Under the pieces are notes generated by a model. That model saw nothing but the letters and a program-made list of their open reading frames with translations, ran no database searches and was not told where the DNA came from. Positions 1 through 9,876 of a stretch of 64,000 nt of DNA are shown one piece after another. Position 1 is the first letter of the stretch, and every line of letters begins with the position of its first letter. The stretch comes from Taudactylus pleione (Eukaryota; Chordata; Amphibia; Anura; Myobatrachidae). The stretch lies in contig JAUIMM010000583.1 in NCBI GenBank assembly GCA_031769625.1, forward strand, positions 467,501 to 531,500, written 5' to 3'. The translations under genes and the position numbers were made by a program.

Positions 1-878
1 ACACACACAGCCAACAGTCACTGCAGTGTGTCACACTAACCTCACACACACAGCCAACAGTCACTAGTGTGTCACACTAACCTCACACACAGAGCCAACA
101 GTCACTACAGTGTGTCACACTAACCTCACACACAGAGCCAACAGTCACTACAGTGTGTCACACTAACCTCACACACAGAGCCAACAGTCACTACAGTGTG
201 TCACACTAACCTCACACACAGAGCCAACAGTCACTACAGTGTCACACTAACCTCACACACACAGCCAACAGTCACTACAGTGTGTCACACTAACCTCACA
301 CACAGAGCCAACAGTCACTGCAGTGTGTCACACTAACCTCACACACACAGCCAACAGTCACTACAGTGTGTCACACTAACCTCACACACACAGCCAACAG
401 TCACTGCAGTGTGTCACACTAACCTCACACACACAGCCAACAGTCACTAGTGTGTCACACTAACCTCACACACAGAGCCAACAGTCACTACAGTGTGTCA
501 CACTAACCTCACACACAGAGCCAACAGTCACTACAGTGTGTCACACTAACCTCACACACAGAGCCAACAGTCACTACAGTGTGTCACACTAAGCTCACAC
601 ACAGAGCCAACAGTCACTACAGTGTGTCACACTAACCTCACACACAGAGCCAACAGTCACTACAGTGTGTCACACTAACCTCACACACAGAGCCAACAGT
701 CACTACAGTGTGTCACACTAACCTCACACACAGAGCCAACAGTCACTACAGTGTGTCACACTAACCTCACACACAGAGCCAACAGTCACTACAGTGTGTC
801 ACACTAACCTCACACACAGAGCCAACAGTCACTACAGTGTGTCACACTAACCTCACACACAGAGCCAACAGTCACTGC
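1..878. repeat. 43-bp minisatellite array (truncated at window start)
   Basis: About 20 head-to-tail copies of a 43-bp unit. Each copy contains GCCAACAGTCACTACAGTG followed by TGTCACACTAACCTCACACA. Copies differ mainly at ACAGAGCC versus ACACAGCC, at CTACAG versus CTGCAG, and by a 2-bp loss near 65 and 448. The array starts before the window. The segment 1-400 resembles the following copies in variant order (a short copy, then GAG-type copies), which suggests block duplication. No gene is visible. Confidence 0.95.
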
Positions 879-1450
879 TGTGTGTGACTAACCTAACACA
901 CTGGTAACCAACAGTCACAGCACAACACAGTGCGTCACTAACCTAACACACTGAGAGCCAACAATCACAGCTCAATACACTGCGTCACTAACCTAAGAGA
1001 CAGAGCCAAAAATCACATCTCAATACAGTGCGACACTAACCTAACACACGGAGAGCCAACAATCACAGTACAATACAGTGCATCACTACCTAACACACTG
1101 AGAGCCAACAGTCACTGCACAATACAGTGTTCATAACCTAACACACTGACAGCCAACAATTACAGCACAATACAGTGCATCACTAACCCAATACTGAGAG
1201 CCAACAATCACAGCACAATACAGTGTCACTAACCTAACAGTCAACAATCACAGCACAATACAGCGTGACACTAACCTATCACTGAGACTCGGCAGACACC
1301 GCACAATACAATGTGACAGTAACCTATGACTGAGACTCGGCAGACACCGCACAATACAATGTGATACTAACCTATCACAGACTCGGCAGACACCGCACAA
1401 TACAGTGTGACACTAACCCATCAACGAGGCTCGGCAGACACCGCACAATA
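879..1450. repeat. Degenerate minisatellite related to both neighbouring arrays
   Basis: Roughly a dozen diverged units of about 40-48 bp with the recurring blocks CACAGCACAATACAGTG and CACTAACCTAACACACTGA. Early copies keep the GCCAACA block of the preceding array. Late copies keep the CACAATACAGTGTGACACTAACC block of the following array, written here as two overlapping parts CACAATACAGTG and GTGTGACACTAACC. The last units (1270-1450) carry GACTCGGCAGACACCGCAC. It therefore looks like an unhomogenised bridge between the two arrays. Confidence 0.8.
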
Positions 1451-1780
1451 CAATGAGACAACAACGAGCACTCTCACCGCTGGGTCAATAGATGAAGGGA
1501 GCCCGAGAGTGCAGGGAGATCTTGGGGGCAGCCCAGGAATGATGGGAAGGAGGGGGCATTCAAATGGGCCACTCCACTTTTCAGGGGCATGCTTCGGTGT
1601 ACACAGGTGTGCCCTCCTCGGTGATCAGCAGCCTGCAGTGGACTCTAAATGAGCACATCATCTATACAGAAGCCTAACACTGTGCAATCAGGAGTGGAGA
1701 CAAAATTCACAATGTACAGAAATTACCTGAGCAGTTGCCAGCATGCACATGGCATCCACATGGCATGTAATAAATTACAC
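1451..1780. other. Spacer between two related minisatellites
   Basis: Non-repetitive sequence of about 330 bases. Short open frames run through it and into the repeats, but they have no recognisable domain or coding character. I see no RNA gene, promoter or element ends. Confidence 0.6.
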
Positions 1781-3131
1781 AGAGAGTCAGTCACAGCACA
1801 ATACAGTGTGACACTAACCTATAACACAGAGTCAGTCACAGCACAATACAGTGTGACACTAACCTATAACACAGAGTTAGTCACAGCACAATACAGTGTG
1901 ACATTAAACCTATAACACAGAGTCAGTCACAGCACAATACAGTGTGACACTGACCTATAACACAGAGTCAGTCACAGCACAATACAGTGTGACACTAACC
2001 TATAACACAGAGTCAGTCACAGCACAATACAGTGTGACACTAACCTATAACAGAGTCAGTCACAGCACAATACAGTATGACACTAAGCTATTACCCAGAG
2101 AGTCAGTCACAGCACAATACAGTGTGACACTAACCTATTACAGTCAGTCACAGCACAATACAGTGTGACACTAACCTATTACAGAGTCAGTCACAGCACA
2201 AAACAGTGTGATACTAACCTATAACACAGAGTCAGTCACAGCACAATACAGTGTGACACTAACCTATTACACAGAGTCAGTCACAGCACAATACAGCGTG
2301 ATACTAACCTATTACAGAGTCAGAGCACAATACAGTGTGACACTAACCTATTACAGAGTTAGTCACAGCACAATACAGTGTGACACTAACCTATTACACA
2401 GAGTCAGTCACAGCACAATACAGTGTGACACTAACCTATTACACAGAGTCAGTCACAGCACAATACAGTGTGACACTAACCTATTACAGAGTCAGTCACA
2501 GCACAATACAGTGTGACACTAACCTATTACAGAGTCAGTCACAGCACAATACAGTGTGACACTAACCTATTACAGAGTCAGTCACAGCACAATACAGTGT
2601 GACACTAACCTATAACACAGAGTCAGTCACAGCACAATACAGTGTGACACTAACCTATTACAGAGTCAGTCACAGCACAATACAGTGTGACACTAACCTA
2701 TTACAGAGTCAGTCACAGCACAATACAGTGTGACACTAACCTATAACACAGAGTCAGTCACATCACAATACAGTGCGACACTAACCTATAACACAGAGTC
2801 AGTCACAGCACAATACAGTGTGACACTAACCTATTACCCAGAGAGTCAGTCACAGCACAATACAGTGTGACACTAACCTATAACACAGAGTCAGTCACAG
2901 CACAATACAGTGTGACACTAACCTATAACACAGAGTCAGTCACAGCACAATACAGTGTGACACTAACCTATTACAGAGTCAGTCACAGCACAATACAGTG
3001 TGACACTAACCTATTACAGAGTCAGTCACAGCACAATACAGTGTGACACTAACCTATTACAGAGTCAGTCACAGCACAATACAGTGTGACACTAACCTAT
3101 AACACAGAGTCAGTCACAGCACAATACAGTG
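1781..3131. repeat. 45-bp minisatellite array (43-bp variant interspersed)
   Basis: About 30 tandem copies. Every unit contains GAGTCAGTCACAGCACAATA followed by CAGTGTGACACTAACCTAT. Two length forms alternate: CTATAACACAGAG (45 bp) and CTATTACAGAG (43 bp). A longer form, ATTACCCAGAGAG, is at 2091 and 2833. Apparent short peptides in this stretch are only the repeat read in frame. The blocks CAGTGTG and CACTAACCT are shared with the array at 1-878, so the two have a common origin. Confidence 0.95.
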
Positions 3132-4206
3132 ACATGAATCCATCAGTGATCAGACATACGTCAGAGAAACGCGGCAGGTCCGGTCATATTATTGTTACAT
3201 ATACGTCGCACTGACTGAAGTGGCCAACACTGCTAAACTGTCTGATAAAGGGACGCAAATGAGACTCGACGTCTACTTTGAAATTAATATGAGAACAACT
3301 AACCAGTATGAGCGAGGATCTCCAGCTGGCGCCATGCTCCAATGTGCAGGTAACTGGACAGAGACCATCTATGTACCATCATTTCTCTGCATTAGATTGC
3401 CAAGCATCCAGATTTATGTCAGAGTTACTCATAAAACACAAGTCTGCAGCCTGAGAGCATAAAGACGTCACACACCCTGGAAGCGCTTTATATGGGATCA
3501 ACCAGGCTTTCCAGGGTGAAAGGTTCAGTTTAGTGATCAAAAGTCTTTTTTCAAATCACAGCTATGTTACACTATTGCGCCACATACGACACGAGTCGCA
3601 CCTGGTCCAAATACACCGACAACTCTGAGGTCACATTTAAATTTATAAAAGGGTTATATCCTAAATAGCACAATGGTAACTATGAATTTTAAAGACATCC
3701 AGATTGCATCTATGAGTATGTAGCACCCTGTCTGTGGTATGGGTAAATTTAAGAAAATGTAAAAGCCAAACAGAGCCTTACTCCAGGGGGACGATTCATT
3801 GCGAAGTGCCGCCATGGACTGTCGCACTTCTCACCATTTATGGTAGGCTGTGCATCGCAAAGCTTCCTGTGCACCTACATGGGGTGCGAGGTAAGACTCG
3901 TGATGTTGACGGCCCAATGTGCTGTTTCAGAAAGGCATACTGCGGCCATCACGCTGAACTAAGTAACCCCTCAGGTTTCTTCGCCTCCTGGAGCTACTTT
4001 AATAAAGGGGCTTTATCACCTTTATCAGGCAACCCCCCCTCAAATCCCTCTTTATGCGAGTTTAACGCTTTACCCATACACCGGCTATACACTGCTAGAT
4101 CTAATCTGTAATGCTCAGTGTAAGGTGCAGAAGACTGTAGCTGGTGGTAGGCCTGTTATAATTATACATTGCAGTGTTCATCTACTAGTGACACAGCTTA
4201 ATGGTT
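3132..4206. other. Single-copy sequence, no gene recognised
   Basis: About 1.07 kb without tandem repeats. Two modest open frames occur on the plus strand (80 codons at 3220-3462 and 125 codons at 3734-4111). Neither shows a recognisable domain, and both begin without a convincing start context. They are best treated as chance. A polyadenylation-like AATAAA occurs near 4000. It may include old transposon sequence that I cannot identify. Confidence 0.5.
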
Positions 4207-4383
4207 CTTTAATATAGAGTTTCCCAAACTCCGCCATTACAGTCCAGGTTTTAAGGATAACCATGCTTGAGTCAAGATTGTTAAAATAAATTGACTGAGG
4301 TACCAATTTAGTCACATGTGCTCAAGCATGGATATCCTTAAAACATGGACTGTACTGGCAGAGTTTGGAAAACTCCTTTAATA
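4207..4383. mobile_element. Palindromic hAT-type MITE with 8-bp target duplication
   Basis: The direct repeat CTTTAATA flanks the element perfectly (4207-4214 and 4376-4383). Between them lies a 161-bp element (4215-4375) whose ends are long inverted repeats. The left arm, about 4216-4270, begins AGAGTTTCCCAAACTC. The right arm read on the minus strand begins GAGTTTTCCAAACTC and continues with the same TTTTAAGGATA and CCATGCTTG blocks. The 8-bp duplication and the TTCCCAAACT-like end are usual for the hAT superfamily. There is no coding capacity, so it is non-autonomous and would need a transposase from elsewhere. The superfamily assignment is inferred. Confidence 0.85.
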
Positions 4384-4780
4384 GATCAATAACTTTCCAA
4401 TAGCAGAAAGGACCATGAATCCATGTAGTATTTGTGATCCTTCCTGTATTAGGATAACTGAGCTTCTACTACCAAGGATCTGACCACACTGTAAGCACCA
4501 GGTGCAGACAGCCATATATACAACCTGTGCCATGTTCAGGACAGAATCCGCTCCCTACATGTAGTGCACATAATTATATCACTGGAACATACAAGTGAAT
4601 GGATCGCATTAGCCTTGACCACTACTGCACATGCGGGATCTGCTGACCACACATACGCGAGAGGAGTGTTCCAGGGAGACATCCTATGGTGCCCCACAGG
4701 ATACAAAGGCTAATACCAACTATGGCATTAGCTACAGGGCCCAAGCTTGGTAAATCTAGCATGAAAGCATACAAGGGACA
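4384..4780. other. Spacer before the C-rich array
   Basis: About 400 bases of mixed-composition sequence between the MITE and the first C-rich unit. I see no gene, RNA or element ends. The long open frames that cross this segment come from the stop-free array to its right. Confidence 0.6.
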
Positions 4781-6009
4781 ACCCCCCCACCTGTGTATGA
4801 GAACCAAGGACCTTCCCCCCCCCCCTGCCTGTGTACAAGAGCCAGGGTCCTCCTCCTCCCCCCCACGCCTGTGTACGAGAACCAGGGACCCTCCCCCCCA
4901 CGCCTGTGTACGAGAACCAGGGACCCTCCCCCCCACGCCTGTGTACGAGAACCAGGAACCCTCCCCCCCACGCCTGTGTACGAGAACCAGGGACCCTCCC
5001 CCCCACGCCTGTGTACGAGAACCAGGGACCCTCCCCCCCACGCCTGTGTACGAGAACCAGGGAAACTCCCCCCCACGCCTGTGTACGAGAACCAGGGAAA
5101 CTCCCCCCCACGCCTGTGTACGAGAACCAGGGACCTTCCCCCCCCCCCCCCCCCACGCCTGTGTACGAGAACCAAAGACCTCCCCCCCCCCCCCCCCACG
5201 CCTGTGTACGAGAACCAGGGACCTTCCCCCCCCACGCCTGTGTACGAGAACCAGGGACCTTCCCCCCTCCCCACGCCTGTGTACGAGAACCAGGGACCTT
5301 CCCCCCCCCCCCCCCCCACGCCTGTGTACGAGAACCAGGGACCTTCCCCCCCCACGCCTGTGTACGAGAACCAGGGACCTTCCCCCCCCCCCACGCCTGT
5401 GTACGAGAACCAAAGACCTTCCCCCCCCCCCACGCCTGTGTACGAGAACCAGGGACCTTCCCCCCCCCCACGCCTGTGTACGAGAACCAAAGACCTCCCC
5501 CCCCCCCCCCCCCCCACGCCTGTGTACGAGAACCAGGGACCTTCCCCCCTCCCCACGCCTGTGTACGAGAACCAGGGACCTTCCCCCCCCCCCCACGCCT
5601 GTGTACGAGAACCAAAGACCTCTCCCCCCCCCCCCCACGCCTGTGTACGAGAACCAGGGACCTTCCCCCCCCACGCCTGTGTACGAGAACCAGGGACCTT
5701 CCCCCCTCCCCACGCCTGTGTACGAGAACCAGGGACCTTCCCCCCCCCCCCCCCCACGCCTGTGTACGAGAACCAGGGACCTTCCCCCCCCACGCCTGTG
5801 TACGAGAACCAGGGACCTTCCCCCCCCCCCCACGCCTGTGTACGAGAACCAAAGACCTTCCCCCCCCCCCCACGCCTGTGTACGAGAACCAGGGACCTTC
5901 CCCCCCCCCCCCACGCCTGTGTACGAGAACCAAAGACCTTCCCCCCCCCCCCACGCCTGTGTACGAGAACCAAAGACCTTCCCCCCTCCCCCACGCCTGT
6001 GTACGAGAA
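4781..6009. repeat. C-rich minisatellite with variable poly-C tracts
   Basis: About 33 tandem units. Each reads CGCCTGTGTACGAGAACC, then AGGGACC or AAAGACC, then T or TT, then a C run, then A. The C run varies from about 7 to 17, so unit length varies from about 34 to 43 bp. Some runs are split by a T (CCCCCTCCCC). The plus strand is almost pure pyrimidine in these tracts, with G-runs on the minus strand. Long open frames exist in most reading frames only because the repeat lacks stop codons. Exact C-run lengths are error-prone in any assembly. Confidence 0.95.
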
Positions 6010-8510
6010 CCAGGGACCTCCCCCCACTGCCTGGGTACCAGAACCAGGGACCTCCCCCCACTGCCTGGGTACCAGAACCAGGGACCTCCCCCCACTGCCT
6101 GGGTACCAGAACCAGGGACCTCCCCCCACTGCCTGGGTACCAGAACCAGGGACCTCCCCCCACTGCCTGGGTACCAGAACCAGGGACCTCCCCCCACTGC
6201 CTGGGTACCAGAACCAGGGACCTCCCCCCACTGCCTGGGTACCAGAACCAGGGACCTCCCCCCACTGCCTGGGTACCAGAACCAGGGACCTCCCCCCACT
6301 GCCTGGGTACCAGAACCAGGGACCTCCCCCCACTGCCTGGGTACCAGAACCAGGGACCTCCCCCCACTGCCTGGGTACCAGAACCAGGGACCTCCCCCCA
6401 CTGCCTGGGTACCAGAACCAGGGACCTCCCCCCACTGCCTGGGTACCAGAACCAGGGACCTCCCCCCACTGCCTGGGTACCAGAACCAGGGACCTCCCCC
6501 CACTGCCTGGGTACCAGAACCAGGGACCTCCCCCCACTGCCTGGGTACCAGAACCAGGGACCTCCCCCCACTGCCTGGGTACCAGAACCAGGGACCTCCC
6601 CCCACTGCCTGGGTACCAGAACCAGGGACCTCCCCCCACTGCCTGGGTACCAGAACCAGGGACCTCCCCCCACTGCCTGGGTACCAGAACCAGGGACCTC
6701 CCCCCACTGCCTGGGTACCAGAACCAGGGACCTCCCCCCACTGCCTGGGTACCAGAACCAGGGACCTCCCCCCACTGCCTGGGTACCAGAACCAGGGACC
6801 TCCCCCCACTGCCTGGGTACCAGAACCAGGGACCTCCCCCCACTGCCTGGGTACCAGAACCAGGGACCTCCCCCCACTGCCTGGGTACCAGAACCAGGGA
6901 CCTCCCCCCACTGCCTGGGTACCAGAACCAGGGACCTCCCCCCACTGCCTGGGTACCAGAACCAGGGACCTCCCCCCACTGCCTGGGTACCAGAACCAGG
7001 GACCTCCCCCCACTGCCTGGGTACCAGAACCAGGGACCTCCCCCCACTGCCTGGGTACCAGAACCAGGGACCTCCCCCCACTGCCTGGGTACCAGAACCA
7101 GGGACCTCCCCCCACTGCCTGGGTACCAGAACCAGGGACCTCCCCCCACTGCCTGGGTACCAGAACCAGGGACCTCCCCCCACTGCCTGGGTACCAGAAC
7201 CAGGGACCTCCCCCCACTGCCTGGGTACCAGAACCAGGGACCTCCCCCCACTGCCTGGGTACCAGAACCAGGGACCTCCCCCCACTGCCTGGGTACCAGA
7301 ACCAGGGACCTCCCCCCACTGCCTGGGTACCAGAACCAGGGACCTCCCCCCACTGCCTGGGTACCAGAACCAGGGACCTCCCCCCACTGCCTGGGTACCA
7401 GAACCAGGGACCTCCCCCCACTGCCTGGGTACCAGAACCAGGGACCTCCCCCCACTGCCTGGGTACCAGAACCAGGGACCTCCCCCCACTGCCTGGGTAC
7501 CAGAACCAGGGACCTCCCCCCGCTGCCTGGGTACCAGAACCAGGGACCTCCCCCCGCTGCCTGGGTACCAGAACCAGGGACCTCCCCCCGCTGCCTGGGT
7601 ACCAGAACCAGGGACCTCCCCCCGCTGCCTGGGTACCAGAACCAGGGACCTCCCCCCACTGCCTGGGTACCAGAACCAGGGACCTCCCCCCGCTGCCTGG
7701 GTACCAGAACCAGGGACCTCCCCCCGCTGCCTGGGTACCAGAACCAGGGACCTCCCCCCACTGCCTGGGTACCAGAACCAGGGACCTCCCCCCCACTGCC
7801 TGGGTACCAGAACCAGGGACCTCCCCCCACTGCCTGGGTACCAGAACCAGGGACCTCCCCCCACTGCCTGGGTACCAGAACCAGGGACCTCCCCCCACTG
7901 CCTGGGTACCAGAACCAGGGACCTCCCCCCACTGCCTGGGTACCAGAACCAGGGACCTCCCCCCACTGCCTGGGTACCAGAACCAGGGACCTCCCCCCAC
8001 TGCCTGGGTACCAGAACCAGGGACCTCCCCCCACTGCCTGGGTACCAGAACCAGGGACCTCCCCCCACTGCCTGGGTACCAGAACCAGGGACCTCCCCCC
8101 ACTGCCTGGGTACCAGAACCAGGGACCTCCCCCCACTGCCTGGGTACCAGAACCAGGGACCTCCCCCCACTGCCTGGGTACCAGAACCAGGGACCTCCCC
8201 CCACTGCCTGGGTACCAGAACCAGGGACCTCCCCCCACTGCCTGGGTACCAGAACCAGGGACCTCCCCCCACTGCCTGGGTACCAGAACCAGGGACCTCC
8301 CCCCACTGCCTGGGTACCAGAACCAGGGACCTCCCCCCACTGCCTGGGTACCAGAACCAGGGACCTCCCCCCACTGCCTGGGTACCAGAACCAGGGACCT
8401 CCCCCCACTGCCTGGGTACCAGAACCAGGGACCTCCCCCCACTGCCTGGGTACCAGAACCAGGGACCTCCCCCCACTGCCTGGGTACCAGAACCAGGGAC
8501 CTCCCCCCAC
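6010..8510. repeat. 34-bp C-rich minisatellite, highly homogeneous
   Basis: About 73 nearly identical 34-bp units: CCTGGGTACCAGAACC, then AGGGACCT, then six C, then ACTG. Each copy holds a GGTACC palindrome. The only notable variation is a cluster of CGCTG in place of CACTG at about 7520-7735, and one extra C near 7791 that shifts all reading frames. Because 34 is not a multiple of 3 and the unit lacks stops, both strands give open frames of over 1,300 codons. These are artefacts, not genes. Confidence 0.97.
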
Positions 8511-8904
8511 TGCCTGTGTACGAGAACCAGAGACCTCCCCCCACTGCCTGGGTACGAGAACCAGGGACCTCCCCCCACTGCCTGTGTACGAGAACCAGAG
8601 ACCTCCCCCCACTGCCTGTGTACCAGAACCAGGGACCTCCCCCCACTGCCTGTGTACCAGAACCAGGGACCTCCCCCCACTGCCTGTGTACCAGAACCAG
8701 GGACCTCCCCCCACAGCCTGTGTACAAGAACCAGGGACCTCCCCTCACTGCCTGTGTACAAGAACCAAGGACCTCCCCTCACTGCCTGTGTACAAGAACC
8801 AGGAACCCCCCCCCATCCTGTATACAAGAGCCAGGGACCCCCATCTTGTGTATAAGAACCAGGAACCCCCCATCCTGTATACAAGAGCCAGGGAACCCCC
8901 TAGC
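8511..8904. repeat. Diverged distal edge of the 34-bp C-rich array
   Basis: About eleven units that drift from the homogeneous core: CTGGGTACC becomes CTGTGTACC, CTGTGTACGAG or CTGTGTACAAG, and the C-run is broken. The last three or four units (8795-8900) carry ATCCTGTATACAAGAGCC. Divergence increasing toward the edge is the usual pattern of an array homogenised from its centre. It abuts the CpG island directly. Confidence 0.9.
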
Positions 8905-9600
8905 GGTGCGGGCCTGGAGGGAGGCGGAGGCCCGGATGACACAGCAGGATGCAGTGAGAGCACTGGGACGGGCTCACTAGGCCGCACTCGGCTCCGGCAG
9001 GCAGTGGGATCAGACAGGCGGCTCACTCTCCAGTGATGGCCGAGTACGAGAGGCCCCGGCCTTCCTTCCCACCCTCCCCGGCAATGACAGCTGCGGCCTA
9101 CCGGCATCCCTCACTCACTCTGATCCGGAGGCCATCCTCAGTGTCCGGCCTGTGCCGCCCCGGTTCGGTGCTGGATGCTAAGTCCCTGTGATTCCTCTGC
9201 TGTCGGACACTCTGCCCTCGGTCTCCGGTACAGGCTGGCGGGGTTCGGTCGGCGGCGCCCGGTGTCTCTCACTGTCTGACTGACTGCGGCTGGGGGAGGA
9301 GCCTACGGCACGGCAAAGAGCTGCGTCATCCCCTGTCACCGCGCATGCGCCAACAACCCCGCAACCAATCAACGGCTGCCAGGAACGGGGGGCCGGCACT
9401 GAGAGGAGGCCACGAGCCGACAAGCCCCGCCCCCTGCGCTCTACCTGGCGACCGCCTCCTATTCGCTGCCCGCTCTGGGAATTACATCTGCAGGCGAGGG
9501 CTACCTAGCAACTGAGGCTGCGACTACCGATTGGCCAGAAATTGTGCAGGGGGGCGGGGTGCAGAGAAAGTAAATTTGATGATTGGAGGAAGATGTAATC
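8905..9600. promoter_or_regulatory. CpG island, probable housekeeping-type promoter
   Basis: This is the only CpG-dense, GC-rich non-repetitive stretch in the window. Visible motifs are the NRF1-type palindrome GCGCATGCGC at 9341-9350, CCAAT at 9365-9369, inverted CCAAT (ATTGG) at 9530-9534 and 9582-9586, a GC box GGGGCGGGGT at 9551-9560, CCCCGCCCC near 9426, and a CRE-like TGCGTCAT near 9322. This combination is typical of TATA-less vertebrate promoters, often bidirectional. No exon with recognisable protein content is visible on either strand, and the 81-codon minus-strand frame at 9178-9423 looks like GC-rich chance. The transcript and its direction are unknown. Confidence 0.6.
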
Positions 9601-9876
9601 TGGCCGTAAATCATTGGACGGGACGCCTGTCAGTCATACTGGCAGCAGCAGCCATATAACAATGCTGCTTAGTCATGGACATGTGTGTGTGAGGGACTCA
9701 GCTTATTGTGTGATCTCTGGGCCACCAGGCTCTTGTGTTACATCTGATGTACTAAGGGGGCTCCCTACCTACTGTAAAATATCCCCCAGTGTGACACCAT
9801 GAATTATTTCCCAATATTTACTTGAGTAGAGGCAACATGGCCGCTTCCACTTAAGAACATGCAGAAAACCGTCTCC
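9601..9876. other. Spacer, nothing recognised
   Basis: About 275 bases between the CpG island and the next minisatellite. It could contain first-intron or upstream sequence of a gene driven by the island, but no splice-supported exon is visible. Confidence 0.5.

Noticed and set aside
1407..2516. Short open frames in the 45-bp array and its spacer
   Set aside because: They are repeat translations or chance frames starting in repeats; no domain or coding character.
3734..4111. 125-codon frame in single-copy DNA
   Set aside because: No recognisable domain and no splice or promoter support; length is within chance for a region of this size.
4622..9036. Several open frames of 1,300-1,420 codons on both strands
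   Set aside because: They come from a 34-bp unit with no stop codons, read in every frame. The peptides are the same repeat in shifted phase, both strands are equally open, and C-run length changes shift the frame freely. No start context or domain.
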